Positions 46,911 through 57,316 are shown, numbered from the stretch's first letter. The stretch is 64,000 nucleotides of DNA from Microbacter margulisiae (GCF_014192515.1 NZ_JACHYB010000002.1:620001-684000); one strand, 5' to 3'. Numbers and translations: made by a program. The notes: a model not told the origin generated them from the letters alone.

Positions 46911-47666
46911 ATGTCCGAGAGGAACTCAATGAACTTAAAAATAAAATATAGTATTCTGATATTGGCATTATTATTGAGCAGCCTTGATAGTTACGCGGTA
47001 GTCTATCAAAGGGATCATTCTTCATCACCAATTATCCGATTTTTAAAAAGCTTGTTCACCGGAGAATCCGGCAAACCCACTGCTGTCACCATTCCAGGAG
47101 GAGAAGCAGGACAGATCTATTATTACAATGACTTTCAACAATCATCGGGCATTGTTACAACACATCACTCCATTGTATCCAATAGTGAAGAATCTAACAC
47201 TTCCCCGATGTGGGGCACGGTCACTGCAAACTCATATTCATCTGGCATATCAGGTAATTCTAATGTAAGTTCTACATCAACATCATCAAATACATCTTCC
47301 GGTCTATCCATTCCTCTTGCAGCCGATGAAACTGTTTTAGGCAGTAGCGGAAGTATTAGTAATAGCAGCTCAGGAGGTGGCGGTTCATCCGCTAGTAGTA
47401 GTTCCTCTCTTGGAGGATACTCTTTATTTACATCAAACCTGACTCAATATAGCTTGGCAACAACAAACCTAAGTTCTTCTAACCCATATACTCATAATAA
47501 TCAGGGACAACATGGTCATTATGGAAATGGTGGTTGGTTACCAGATCCGAGTGAACCACTACCTGTAGGTGATGGTACCTGGCCCATGTTAATTTTTGCC
47601 CTGCTCTATGCCGGTGTTCAATACATCAAAACAAAAAAGAAATCTGATTCAACCACTTCATTTTAA
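46911..47666 (+). CDS. Ser/Gly-rich secreted protein with C-terminal anchor-like tail
   Basis: A 251-residue protein: signal peptide (YSILILALLLSSLDSYA), then a low-complexity Ser/Thr/Asn/Gly region (about 75-190). The tail PLPVGDGTWPMLIFALLYAG is followed by VQYIKTKKK. This tail, a P-x-x-D-G turn, one membrane segment and a basic end, has the layout of C-terminal sorting signals such as PEP-CTERM, and resembles short tails common in Bacteroidota. Function unknown; an exposed surface or matrix protein is inferred. A second in-frame ATG lies at 46929. Confidence 0.72.
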   Translation: MSERNSMNLKIKYSILILALLLSSLDSYAVVYQRDHSSSPIIRFLKSLFTGESGKPTAVTIPGGEAGQIYYYNDFQQSSGIVTTHHSIVSNSEESNTSPMWGTVTANSYSSGISGNSNVSSTSTSSNTSSGLSIPLAADETVLGSSGSISNSSSGGGGSSASSSSSLGGYSLFTSNLTQYSLATTNLSSSNPYTHNNQGQHGHYGNGGWLPDPSEPLPVGDGTWPMLIFALLYAGVQYIKTKKKSDSTTSF

Positions 47667-47711
47667 CAAAAAGAACAGCTTTAATAGGTAAGTCCTTTTT
47701 TTGTTTTGTGC

Positions 47712-47719
47712 TATCTTTG
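47712..47719 (+). promoter_or_regulatory. -7 box of the AddA-like gene
   Basis: TATCTTTG lies inside an upstream extension of the open frame (from 47701), so translation must begin downstream at ATG 47737, only about 10 bases after the expected transcript start. Confidence 0.55.
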
Positions 47720-47736
47720 TCGTCAAACATTCATAC

Positions 47737-50700
47737 ATGCTGCAACTTTATCGCGCTTCTGCCGGTTCGGGAAAGACATTCCGCCTGACACAACGCTACA
47801 TTCAAATGCTGTTTGACGATCATCAGCCCTATGCCCATCGTCGGATTCTGGCCGTTACATTCACCAATAAAGCAACGGATGAAATGAAACTGCGTATCGT
47901 AGATGCGTTAGACAAACTGGCTCATGACAAACCCTCTCCTTTCCGTGAACCGTTGAAGCAACGTTACGATTGGGATGAGAAAAAAGTTAACCAATACGCA
48001 GAGACATGTCTGAAAGAGCTTTTACATGATTATGCCTTTTTTGCTGTCAGCACCATCGACCGGTTCTTTCAACAGGTACTACGCAATTTTGCCAGAGAGA
48101 TCGGATTGAATGGAGGCTATTCCATTGAAATCGAAACAAATGAAATTCTGGAAAAAGCCATTGACAACTTACTTGCCCAGCTCGATTCAAAAGAAGACAA
48201 ACAACTGTTTGACTGGTTGATGCGCCTCACCACAAATCAAATCGAGGAAGGTAAAAAATGGAATCTCAAAAACCATCTTCGCACATTAGCACAAGAACTC
48301 TTCAAAGAATCTTTCAAAAAAAAGTTTCCGCTGATTCGTGAAAAGCTTTTGGATAAAAACTTTTTAGAAAACTATCAAGCTTCTCTGATCAAACTCATTA
48401 CTGTTTTTGAGACAAAGGTGATGCAGGAAGCTCAGCAAGCATTGGCAATTATACAAAAACACGGATTACAGCTCACTGACTTTAAAAATCAGTCCCGGAC
48501 TCCTTTGAATGTATTGTTGAAATTTACACGCAAAGAGATAGCATTCCCATCCAATTCGTTTTTGAAACTATACAACGAACCTGAGGAATGGGCAACAAAG
48601 AACTCCCCGGAGGCTGCACGCATCAAAACAGCCTATCTGGATGGCCTGAATACCACAGTAGGGTTGATTATCGAATTATTTGAGAATCATTTTCGTGCCT
48701 ATTCAACAGCAAAAACCATCCTGAAACAATTATATGCACTTGGCATCCTGATGGATATTGACGAGCAAATACGATTGGAATCGGATGAGACCCACCGGTT
48801 GCTTATCACGGATACGACAGAATTATTGTCCCGCATTGTAGATGGAAGCGACACCCCGTTTGTTTTTGAAAAAATAGGAGTCCATATTCAACATTTGTTG
48901 CTGGATGAATTTCAGGACACATCCGATTTGCAATGGCTTAATTTCAAGCCTTTGCTGTTAAACAGCCTGGCAACTGGTAATGATGATCTGGTAGTTGGAG
49001 ACGTGAAACAAAGCATCTACCGCTGGCGTAATTCAAACTGGGAACTACTTGACAGTCAACTATTCAAAGATCTTGGAAATGATTATATAGAAGAGATCTA
49101 CCTGAACGATAATTGGAGAAGCGGGCGTGCCATTGTCCGGTTCAACAATCTTTTTTTCAAGCTTGCCTCAGATGTTCTGCAGCAACAAATCCGGCAATTG
49201 ATACCTGTAACTTCAGCAGAAGATCCACGTCTTGCCCCACTAAACGCAAAGATCGCCCATGCTTACAACAATTTAGCTCAACAGTGCCCCGAAACCGCCA
49301 TAGAAGGGAATGTCATCATCCAGGTTATCGATGATGAGGAAAAAAGCTATCACGAAGCAGCATTGGCAAATATGGTAACCTGGATTGAAAAGTGGCAGGA
49401 TGCAGGATATGATGCAGGCGAGATAGCCATTCTGGTGAGACGGAATGTGGAAGCCACAGAAATAGTCGATTATCTTCTGCACTATCAAAACAGTGAGAAC
49501 GCTAAACCAACCTATTCGTACAGTGTCATTTCCGACGAGGCATTAATGATCTCCAATGCGCAATCCGTGCAATTATTAATCTTATTACTTCAGTATGTTT
49601 TACATGCCGATGACACCTTGTTACGCGCTAAAATTGCCATGCTGTTTTTTCAACTTTCAGGGAAAACGAAGCCGGAAGAGATAGCCTCTACCTACTTCCT
49701 GTCCGAAGAAAGCGCTGGCACAGCGTTTGATGCTTTCGAGAAAGCTGTATGGAGTTGTGTGAAGGAAGGGAAAAACGGGTCGCTGTTTGAGTTGACGGAA
49801 TCATTAATCAAGTTGCTACCGCAAGCCACGGTTGCAGATGAATCCGTCTTTTTACAAGCCTTTCAGGATTGGGTTCATCATTTTTCGTTATCCGATTCCA
49901 TGGGTATCGATGCATTCCTGGAATGGTGGGACACCGGAGGTGCACAAAAAAAGGTGCCTTCGCCGGACACATCGCATGCAATGCGTGTGATGACTGTTCA
50001 CAAGGCAAAAGGACTTGGTTTTAAGGCTGTCTTAGTGCCATTCACCGATTGGAAATTAGACCCGCAAAAGGCGATACTTTGGTGCGAGCCCACCGAAGCA
50101 CCCTTTAATGCTTTGCCGCTGGTGCCGGTAAGTTATAACACAAAACTGGTTGATACGATCTTTATCAAAGACTTTCTGGAAGAGAAAACAGCAACTTTCA
50201 TTGATAGCCTTAATGTGGCGTACGTTGCGTTAACGCGCGCCAAAGAGGCGCTGGTAGTATTTGCCCCTAAGCCGGAAAAGCCAGGAAAAGAGGCGGCTAC
50301 TTTTGCTGAATTGCTTTATCAGTGCATAACATCCAACAGCAGCGGGGATAATGCTCTTTTGTCATATTGGAATCCGGATTCATTAATGCTTGAAATAGGA
50401 AATTTAAACTTATTCGGACAAACCACAGCCGAACACAATCAGATCAACTACTCCTATGCAGAAACTTCCGGTGACAAGCGAATCCTCAATGTCAAATTTC
50501 ATTCCAAAAACTTCTGGGAACAAAAGACAGCGGCAACACCTTCGCGGTTAAATTACGGTGTACTGATGCATGATGTCCTGCGACGCATCCGACATATCGA
50601 TGACGGGAATAAGGTGATAGCAGAATTAGAACGTTCCGGGAAGATATCACAGGAAGAAAAAGAGGAGATTGAAAACATGCTGAAGGAATTCTGGACGATT

Positions 50701-50964
50701 CCGGAAACAAGCCAGTGGTTTGATCCTGCATTGAGAGCGCAAAACGAAACAGCCATTCTGATTCCGGGCGAATCTTCTTATATCCCTGACCGCGTCGTAT
50801 TTGATCATCAAAACGCAACGATTATCGACTACAAATTCGGGATGCCCCATCCCAGCCATCATCGCCAGGTGTTGCAATACAAACGCTTGCTCGAAGAGAT
50901 GGGCTTTACGGCACAAGCTTTTCTTTGCTATGTTCCTGACAGGAACGTTATCCGGGTTTCATAA
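47737..50964 (+). CDS. addA: AddA/RecB-like helicase-nuclease
   Basis: A 1075-residue UvrD-type helicase with a C-terminal nuclease, matching the AddA subunit of the AddAB double-strand-break repair machine. Walker A is near the N-terminus (YRASAGSGKTFRL), followed by AVTFTNKATDEMKLRI, the Walker B-type LLLDEFQDTSDLQW, DVKQSIYRWRN, and MTVHKAKGLGFKAV and YVALTRAKEAL. The nuclease core PDRVVFDHQNATIIDYKFG carries the PD-(D/E)XK residues. No addB gene lies in the window; the upstream protein is unrelated. Confidence 0.9.
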   Translation: MLQLYRASAGSGKTFRLTQRYIQMLFDDHQPYAHRRILAVTFTNKATDEMKLRIVDALDKLAHDKPSPFREPLKQRYDWDEKKVNQYAETCLKELLHDYAFFAVSTIDRFFQQVLRNFAREIGLNGGYSIEIETNEILEKAIDNLLAQLDSKEDKQLFDWLMRLTTNQIEEGKKWNLKNHLRTLAQELFKESFKKKFPLIREKLLDKNFLENYQASLIKLITVFETKVMQEAQQALAIIQKHGLQLTDFKNQSRTPLNVLLKFTRKEIAFPSNSFLKLYNEPEEWATKNSPEAARIKTAYLDGLNTTVGLIIELFENHFRAYSTAKTILKQLYALGILMDIDEQIRLESDETHRLLITDTTELLSRIVDGSDTPFVFEKIGVHIQHLLLDEFQDTSDLQWLNFKPLLLNSLATGNDDLVVGDVKQSIYRWRNSNWELLDSQLFKDLGNDYIEEIYLNDNWRSGRAIVRFNNLFFKLASDVLQQQIRQLIPVTSAEDPRLAPLNAKIAHAYNNLAQQCPETAIEGNVIIQVIDDEEKSYHEAALANMVTWIEKWQDAGYDAGEIAILVRRNVEATEIVDYLLHYQNSENAKPTYSYSVISDEALMISNAQSVQLLILLLQYVLHADDTLLRAKIAMLFFQLSGKTKPEEIASTYFLSEESAGTAFDAFEKAVWSCVKEGKNGSLFELTESLIKLLPQATVADESVFLQAFQDWVHHFSLSDSMGIDAFLEWWDTGGAQKKVPSPDTSHAMRVMTVHKAKGLGFKAVLVPFTDWKLDPQKAILWCEPTEAPFNALPLVPVSYNTKLVDTIFIKDFLEEKTATFIDSLNVAYVALTRAKEALVVFAPKPEKPGKEAATFAELLYQCITSNSSGDNALLSYWNPDSLMLEIGNLNLFGQTTAEHNQINYSYAETSGDKRILNVKFHSKNFWEQKTAATPSRLNYGVLMHDVLRRIRHIDDGNKVIAELERSGKISQEEKEEIENMLKEFWTIPETSQWFDPALRAQNETAILIPGESSYIPDRVVFDHQNATIIDYKFGMPHPSHHRQVLQYKRLLEEMGFTAQAFLCYVPDRNVIRVS

Positions 50965-50999
50965 CATATAAAACCCGGACAAGCGCAAAGTCGGTATTC

Positions 51000-53387
51000 C
51001 TAAAATTCGACCATAATGCCAATAGAGGGCAAAATCGTTCCACTTGTTGGCTGAACAGTTTTCATCAAATAGTGAGTAGGATCTGTTGGATCAGTCAGCC
51101 CGGTACTATACAAAACAGGCGCTTCGCGATATGTGGTTCCCAAAGCATTTTGAACATCAAGATAGAATCCAAACATCCAATTCTTGAAATAATAGGTCTT
51201 ATCCACCCGCAAATCCAGTTCAGTAAACGTAGCAAGTCTTTTGGTATTGTAAAGTGCATAGTCAAGGTAAGGACTGTTTTTTGCATCCCACGCAACTTTA
51301 AGAGATGACTTTGCATAATCATAGGGAGTATAGGGCGCTCCGCCGATTGCTCTAAACTTCATGCCCAAAGCCCAGTTTCTGGGAAATTGATAGTTACTGG
51401 TAACAGTCAGAAGATTTCGATTATCCCATGAGGATGGAATATATTTGCCGGTATTTGGATTGATATATTCGCTTCTCACATAAGTATAAGCCAAAATAAA
51501 GTTCAAATGATCAAATCCAAACCAACGTGCTGATGCTTCCACTCCGTAAGCACGTCCGGTAGCAGTTGAACTGACACTTTCTGTGCCATAAACATTATAG
51601 TCAGCACCTTCCGATGCTAATGGGATAGAATCAGACAGTGAATATAATCCATTGATATATTTCTTGTAAAATCCTTCCAATGATAATCGAAGATAATCTT
51701 TGGGTTGATGTTCTATTCCAATCACAACTTGATTGCATTGTAGATATTTCATTCCATTGCCTTTGTTGACATATTGATTTTCGTTGTTTTTATACCCTAA
51801 AACAGTATAGGGAGGCAATTCGAAATATGTACCTACATTCCCATTCAGATAGAATTTAGGCAAAAGCTGATACGATAAAGAAACCCGTGGAGAAAATTGC
51901 CCAAACGGATGATTCATTGTTGAAGCATAATTAGTAGCATCCGTTCTGAAACCTGCAGCCAATGTCAATTTTTCATTGGGGCTTTTATAGACACCGGTAG
52001 CAAAAATACCCCAACGCATTAACGACAAATTAGTCAAATAATTGAGTTTGTAGGCATTTCCATTGCTATATAAGGTCTGTCCTGTATGATTAAAATAATG
52101 ATCTAATTCCGCATGTATTCCTGCGTCAATACGAAAAGCATTTAACAGGGTACTGTTCTCAAACCGGAATCTGGTTTCAGCCTGGTATGAATTGTAATTG
52201 AGAATTTTATCTCCGGAAGCAGCATCATTATTAAGATATTTCAAGTTGGTGTTTTGAAAGAAATCATGGCTTAATACGATGGATTGCGTGCTATTTCCTG
52301 CAAAATGTTTGTAAACGCCTCCAACGGTGTATGTATTCTGCGAAATGATAGGCAGTGTTGCCACAATATACTTATTTCCATCCGTTTGCCCGGTAGTATC
52401 GGTGTTGAGTGTCATCCGGTCGATACCTCCCAGGCCAAGTAGGGTTAACTGGTTATAGCGGTTGAATCTGATTTTAACCTTAAACTGGCTATCCCAGTAG
52501 GTTGGCAAAAACGGAAGTTTCAATGCTTTGAAAAGATATTGCAAGTAGGATTGCCTCGCAGAAAACAGATAGGTGATCTTATTCCCGATATGGCCATCAG
52601 TATTGAATCCGAGATCAGATGAGCCAACCACACCGCTGTAATTATAAGAAGTGGCTGAACCATCTTTCAAATCGATATTTAAAATGGAACTTAGCGCATC
52701 CCCCCGGTCAGCAGGAAAAGCTCCCGTATAAAAATCAGCTTTGCTTATCAGTTCCGCGTTAAAAATTCCAACAGGCCCACCTGAAGCCCCCTGTGTTGAA
52801 AAATGGTTGATGGTGGGTACTGCTATACCCTCTATATAATAGCTGTTTTCAGAAGGGCCACCTCCTCTCACTATTAAATCATTTCTGTAACCTCCGGTAG
52901 ACGAAGCCACGCCAGGAAAAGATTCGAGTACACGGGATATATCCCGGTTGGAACCCGCGCTCTTTTCAATCTCTGTAAATCCGATTTCCTTTAATGAGAG
53001 CGGACTGATAGCCGACCTTCGAAATGGACCGCTGACTCCCTTTATCTCAACTTCTTGCAGGGCTTTGGCAGTTTCTTCCAATTCTATGGTTTCAAATCCC
53101 TTATTATTAATAACTAAAAATTCAGGAGTGATACTGTTGGCATAACCAATAAAAGAAGCCTGTAACCGATAGCTTCCCGGAGCAATGTTGGATAACTTAA
53201 AACGGCCAATCGAATCAGCCGTTGTTCCGATTTGACTATTCCAGATGATCACGCTGGCATATGAAATAGGTGCTCTTGTATTTTTGTCTATGACCTGACC
53301 TTGTATAGTGTAACGTGGATTCTTTTGGGCTATTATACCACTGGGAAGTATGAATAAAAGAATAATGAACAATATATTCCTTCTCAT
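51000..53387 (-). CDS. TonB-dependent outer-membrane receptor
   Basis: A 795-residue receptor: signal peptide (ILFIILLFILPSGIIAQ), a carboxypeptidase-regulatory-like domain (YTIQGQVIDKNTRAPISYAS, about 27-110), a plug domain (ISRVLESFPGVASSTGGYRN, DLIVRGGGPSENSYYIEGI), and a 22-strand barrel. It imports a substrate using TonB energy; no SusD partner or metal marker lies nearby, so the ligand is unknown. The gene is alone; it converges on addA with a 35-base gap. Confidence 0.93.
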   Translation of the reverse strand: MRRNILFIILLFILPSGIIAQKNPRYTIQGQVIDKNTRAPISYASVIIWNSQIGTTADSIGRFKLSNIAPGSYRLQASFIGYANSITPEFLVINNKGFETIELEETAKALQEVEIKGVSGPFRRSAISPLSLKEIGFTEIEKSAGSNRDISRVLESFPGVASSTGGYRNDLIVRGGGPSENSYYIEGIAVPTINHFSTQGASGGPVGIFNAELISKADFYTGAFPADRGDALSSILNIDLKDGSATSYNYSGVVGSSDLGFNTDGHIGNKITYLFSARQSYLQYLFKALKLPFLPTYWDSQFKVKIRFNRYNQLTLLGLGGIDRMTLNTDTTGQTDGNKYIVATLPIISQNTYTVGGVYKHFAGNSTQSIVLSHDFFQNTNLKYLNNDAASGDKILNYNSYQAETRFRFENSTLLNAFRIDAGIHAELDHYFNHTGQTLYSNGNAYKLNYLTNLSLMRWGIFATGVYKSPNEKLTLAAGFRTDATNYASTMNHPFGQFSPRVSLSYQLLPKFYLNGNVGTYFELPPYTVLGYKNNENQYVNKGNGMKYLQCNQVVIGIEHQPKDYLRLSLEGFYKKYINGLYSLSDSIPLASEGADYNVYGTESVSSTATGRAYGVEASARWFGFDHLNFILAYTYVRSEYINPNTGKYIPSSWDNRNLLTVTSNYQFPRNWALGMKFRAIGGAPYTPYDYAKSSLKVAWDAKNSPYLDYALYNTKRLATFTELDLRVDKTYYFKNWMFGFYLDVQNALGTTYREAPVLYSTGLTDPTDPTHYLMKTVQPTSGTILPSIGIMVEF

Positions 53388-53503
53388 ATGATAATAATTT
53401 AGTTTGGTGAATGCATTAAAATTTATGGCCTTACATCAATATATTCCTGTTGATAAATGCTTTATATAAATATTTACATTAAACAACCAGCGCATGATTG
53501 ACA

Positions 53504-53539
53504 AAAAGCGCCTAAGGCCTCAACCTTACGCGCTTTTTA
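53504..53539 (-). terminator. Terminator of the superoxide dismutase gene
   Basis: Arms AAAAAGCGCCTAAGG and CCTTACGCGCTTTTT (one mismatch) around a 6-base loop, with flanking A/T runs; it lies 26 bases past the sod stop. Confidence 0.78.
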
Positions 53540-53564
53540 AAATCCGGATTAAAAATGCTTGTGA

Positions 53565-54140
53565 TTAAAAACGGCTTTCAATGACCTTCCAGTCTAAGAC
53601 GTCCCAGAAGATAGAAACATAATCGCCACGACGATTTTGGTAATCAACATAGTAGGAATGTTCCCAAACATCGCATGTCAAAACAGGGGTTAATCCCTTG
53701 CGCAAAGGATTGCCTGCATTGCTTTCCTGAATAACTTCAAGAGAGCCGTCAGCTTTCTTTACCAGCCATGCCCATCCTGAACCGAAAAGGCCAACGGCAG
53801 CCTTAGAAAATTGTTCCTTAAAGGCTTCAAACGAGCCAAAGCTCTTGTCAATAGCTTCTGCAAGCTTCCCTTCCGGTTTTGCTTTCGGAGAAGGTGAAAA
53901 TTGAGTAAAATAGAAAATATGGTTCCAGGTTTGCGCTCCGTTATTAAAGATAGGGCCTTCAGCTTTTAGAATGATATCTTCCAGTGACGCATGTTCAAAG
54001 GGAGTACCCGGAATAAGGTTATTCAGGTTGTTCACATATGTTTGTGCGTGTTTGCCCCAATGAAGTTCAATTGTTTGCTGGCTGATTTTTGGCGCTAAAG
54101 CATTGGTTGCATATGGCAGCGCCGGTAGTTCATGTTTCAT
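53565..54140 (-). CDS. sodB: Superoxide dismutase, Fe/Mn family
   Basis: A 191-residue enzyme dismuting superoxide. Metal ligands are His in IELHWGKHAQTYVNNLN, His in QTWNHIFYF, and Asp and His in CDVWEHSYYVDYQN. The sequence GAQTWNHIFYFTQFSP with Gln earlier in the pair favours the Fe or cambialistic type, as in other Bacteroidales. It has no signal peptide, so it is cytoplasmic. Confidence 0.95.
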   Translation of the reverse strand: MKHELPALPYATNALAPKISQQTIELHWGKHAQTYVNNLNNLIPGTPFEHASLEDIILKAEGPIFNNGAQTWNHIFYFTQFSPSPKAKPEGKLAEAIDKSFGSFEAFKEQFSKAAVGLFGSGWAWLVKKADGSLEVIQESNAGNPLRKGLTPVLTCDVWEHSYYVDYQNRRGDYVSIFWDVLDWKVIESRF

Positions 54141-54335
54141 AATCGAAAATAATTTAGTTGTTAGTTTATACTTTGATGATTTGTTCTGAATCTCTCATTC
54201 GGTTACTTTTACAGACATCTAATTTTCAACCGGATATCATTAATCTACCCGAATAAACTATCACAAATATACAAAAAAAATCGCCGTTTGGTACTCCACA
54301 GGGACGGAAAAGCAACAAAAAAGCCACAGGAGACA

Positions 54336-54400
54336 CTACATCAGACTACTAAAAATGGCCATCCCTGCCCCCATTTTCGGGGAACAGAAATGGCCATAGA
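54336..54400. other. Structured intergenic segment between sodB and the S9 peptidase
   Basis: In the 301-base gap 54141-54441 two copies of AAATGGCCAT (each containing the palindrome ATGGCCAT) flank a small GC hairpin (CCCC-CATTTT-CGGGG). It lies just past the stop of the leftward peptidase gene and may end its transcript. Nothing else is seen in the gap except a minus-strand TATATTTG (54262-54269), a possible sodB -7 box. Confidence 0.4.
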
Positions 54401-54441
54401 CAAGTTTTGGATATCCGCTATCCGGAATACCGGCAATCAGA

Positions 54442-56538
54442 TTACTTCAACTCCTTTACAGGCGAAAAGACCTGGTTCCTCACCAGTTCCTTTACATTAT
54501 ATGGAGCAGGCGCTCCGCCAAGATATTTATGGAACCAATCCAGATGGGCATCGTAATACAAAGGCATGGATTTAACCACGTTGGGCCAGTGTCCATCGTT
54601 CTTAAAGATGATCAAACGGGATGGGATTCCCAAAGTTTGCAATGTTGTGAAATACTGAATCCCCTGCGTATATGGAACCCGGAAATCAAGTTGCCCGGTA
54701 ATAATCAACGTAGGCGTAGCAAAATTCCGCACATATTCCGATGGGGAGAATTTCTTATACAAATCCGAATTCCACGGCTGGCCTTTCAGGTCAAAGTTTG
54801 GAAACCATAGTTCTTCTGTTGCTCCCCATTCGGAACGCAAATCGTAAAGCCCCATCATCGAAGCCAGGCATTTAAAGCGTTTGGTTCTGGCCTGGAACCA
54901 ATTCATCATGTATCCGCCGTATGACCATCCCATAGCACCCATGCGTGTTGAATCAACGTAAGAGAGGTTAGCAAGGGCATCTGTCACTTTCATCAGGTCT
55001 TCGAAAGGTTTTCCGCCCCAGTCGCCCGATATCTCACGGGTATATGCCTGTCCGTATCCCGTTGATCCGTGCGGGTTACAGAATGCCACCACATAGCCTG
55101 CACCCGGATAAACCTGCCAGTCGCCACGGAACGAATTCATCCATTGGCTTTGCGGACCACCATGTACATTCAGGATAAGCGGATATTTGCGGGCCGGATT
55201 GAAATCATGTGGCTTAACAATGAAGACTTCCACTTTTTTGCCATCCACTCCGGCTACCCACATCGTATCGGCAGGACGGATATCCACTTCTTCTTCCAGC
55301 TTCCGGTTGAAAAAAGTCAATTGAGAGGCCCGTGCATTACCCGAAGCATCCATGCGGTATAAAGCTACCGGCTTGCCTACTGTACTGGCAGTGTAATAAA
55401 GATTTCCCTGACGGTCAAGGTCAAAGCCGTAGATCGTCTTTGCGCCACTGACAGGCGTTATTATAGCCTGGTTCTCGATATCTATTTTATACACTGGCTC
55501 ACGACCCAGCACCTCTCCGGTAAAATAAATCGATTTGGAATCGGCGCCCCATTTCAGATCGTCAATCCAGTTATCAAACGAACCGGTAATGATCTTTGAC
55601 TCGCCTGTTTGTCTGTTGTATAAGGCAATCCGGAAAAGATCGGACTCATATCCCGGAATGACCTGCTTGCGGTAAGCAATATATTTTCCATCGGGAGAAT
55701 AAACAGGAGAACCGTCCCATGCTTTGTTATCCTTTGTGATATCCACGGCTTTCCCTCCGGTCACCGGCACGATAAAAAGATCGGCATTGGTGGAAGCTTC
55801 GGGATGCGCATCATGATTAGAGACATAGCAAAGCTCCTTGCTGTCCGGTGAAAAGTTATATCCGATACCGCCTCCCAGCATAAAGGTGGGGGAAACATAC
55901 TTCCCGGGAGTTACATCGGTATAGGTATGGGTTTGCAGATTATACACGATAACATGGGAATACTTCCCGGCTGCATACTGCGTCCAGTGCCTGAATAATA
56001 AATGATCGGCCAGGTATGCCTGCACAGGACCATTCGTAGCCAGGGAATCGGTTATCTCATTGCACCGGCTGTTAGCACCACATTCGGGATATACGTCAGC
56101 AGCAAATGCAATCAGTTGGTTATTTGGCGACAACACCGGAGCGTCCACGCCCATGGAAAAGTTGGTAATCTTGCGTGACTGGCCGCTGCTGAATGTATAA
56201 AGATACAATTGCGGCGTACCCGATGCGCTGGAAACATAGTAAATACCCCTGCCATCGTTTGTCCAAAGAGGATTCTCATTCCCTTTGCCGTTAGAGGTAA
56301 TCGGCCTCAGGTGACTGCCATTGGCATCGGCAACGTAAATATTCACCATTGCTTTTCCTGCCGGAAGGTTATAATCCGTCAGGGTAAATGCAATCTGTTT
56401 GCCATCGGGAGAAACCACAGGAGTGCCTACATTGCGCATTTTATACAAGTCTGCAATGGTAAAAGCCTTTTTTTGTGCATACGAATGCCCTGCGGATAAG
56501 CACAAAATGGCCATTAATACATAGATTAGCTGTTTCAT
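54442..56538 (-). CDS. S9 family prolyl oligopeptidase
   Basis: A 698-residue exported serine peptidase: signal peptide (MKQLIYVLMAILCLSAGHSYAQ), an N-terminal beta-propeller of PD40/WD40-like repeats (about 30-410: SPDGKQIAFT, SPDGKYIAYR), and a C-terminal alpha/beta-hydrolase. The triad is Ser in GWSYGGYM (about 538), Asp in GQLDFRVPY (about 616) and His in NDGHWPN (about 648). It resembles dipeptidyl-peptidase-type S9 enzymes used by Bacteroidales to digest peptides in the periplasm. Confidence 0.94.
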   Translation of the reverse strand: MKQLIYVLMAILCLSAGHSYAQKKAFTIADLYKMRNVGTPVVSPDGKQIAFTLTDYNLPAGKAMVNIYVADANGSHLRPITSNGKGNENPLWTNDGRGIYYVSSASGTPQLYLYTFSSGQSRKITNFSMGVDAPVLSPNNQLIAFAADVYPECGANSRCNEITDSLATNGPVQAYLADHLLFRHWTQYAAGKYSHVIVYNLQTHTYTDVTPGKYVSPTFMLGGGIGYNFSPDSKELCYVSNHDAHPEASTNADLFIVPVTGGKAVDITKDNKAWDGSPVYSPDGKYIAYRKQVIPGYESDLFRIALYNRQTGESKIITGSFDNWIDDLKWGADSKSIYFTGEVLGREPVYKIDIENQAIITPVSGAKTIYGFDLDRQGNLYYTASTVGKPVALYRMDASGNARASQLTFFNRKLEEEVDIRPADTMWVAGVDGKKVEVFIVKPHDFNPARKYPLILNVHGGPQSQWMNSFRGDWQVYPGAGYVVAFCNPHGSTGYGQAYTREISGDWGGKPFEDLMKVTDALANLSYVDSTRMGAMGWSYGGYMMNWFQARTKRFKCLASMMGLYDLRSEWGATEELWFPNFDLKGQPWNSDLYKKFSPSEYVRNFATPTLIITGQLDFRVPYTQGIQYFTTLQTLGIPSRLIIFKNDGHWPNVVKSMPLYYDAHLDWFHKYLGGAPAPYNVKELVRNQVFSPVKELK

Positions 56539-56627
56539 CTGAATTGGTTTTAGTTTACAATGAAAATATCTTTATTCAAAAGTACAAATATATTCCGGAT
56601 ATAACTGGAATTTATTTACAAAAAATA

Positions 56628-56812
56628 TGCATCACAGGGTCTCGTAGCAGAGGTTCTCTGTGAAATAGCCGCCAGCGATGTTCATCAGCCAACTGCTCAC
56701 ATTATAGGTATAACTGATCTTTTTTGTCCCCTGAAGTTGCTTGACAGCGCCATGGCGTCGTAGCTGTTGATAATCTGTTGTCCATTCCCGAACCGGATAG
56801 TATCAGAAATAT
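56628..56812 (-). pseudogene. RHS-core fragment, frameshifted
   Basis: Minus-strand translation gives ISDTIRFGNGQQIINSYDAM, then, after a change of frame, KKISYTYNVSSWLMNIAGGY followed by FTENLCYETL and a stop. These are typical RHS/YD-repeat pieces of Bacteroidota toxins. No single frame spans the piece, so it is decayed. It lies directly downstream of the orphan membrane protein at 56813. Confidence 0.7.
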
Positions 56813-57316
56813 TTATTTCTTTAGTCTGCCTCCAAATAACCTTTTATCATTAACAGGGTCTTTTATTAAAAGTAGCGTTTCGCAAATTGATTTTATTCGA
56901 TCATCCGACCAACCGCTATATTTGTGCATGATTTGGGCAACTAATTTTCTCTTATCATAAAACACTAAAGTCATTGGTGTGTGGATTCGATCGTAAAGCT
57001 CATGAGCATAGGTATAGTTAAATGATTCAAAAGGTAACCTGATTGTTTTTGTTCGTAGTAATTGATTGTACTGTATCAATAGTTCCTCTTTATTATAATC
57101 TATAGAAACAGAAACAACCTGCCTGCTTCTTTTGCTTATTAACTGCCAAACTGTAAAAGCTATAATTAAAAAATACACTATCCATCCATAAATAAATTCT
57201 TTGTGCATAAGAACAAAAATAAGTATAAATTGAAGCACAAAGATTTGTGCCCCTTTCCAAATACGTAACTTTATCGAAGGCAGATGATTAATAACATAGG
57301 TTGTATTTGATTCCAT
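56813..57316 (-). CDS. Small membrane protein, possible RHS-linked immunity protein
   Basis: A 167-residue protein with two close N-terminal membrane segments (IFVLQFILIFVLMHKEFIYG, WIVYFLIIAFTVWQLI) and a C-terminal soluble domain (VVSVSIDYNKEELLIQYN ... SGWSDDRIKSICETLLLIKD). No family recognised. It is flanked on both sides by RHS-core fragments, the usual position of toxin immunity genes in degraded RHS loci, but no toxin tip is seen. AT-rich. The immunity role is inference. Confidence 0.6.
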   Translation of the reverse strand: MESNTTYVINHLPSIKLRIWKGAQIFVLQFILIFVLMHKEFIYGWIVYFLIIAFTVWQLISKRSRQVVSVSIDYNKEELLIQYNQLLRTKTIRLPFESFNYTYAHELYDRIHTPMTLVFYDKRKLVAQIMHKYSGWSDDRIKSICETLLLIKDPVNDKRLFGGRLKK

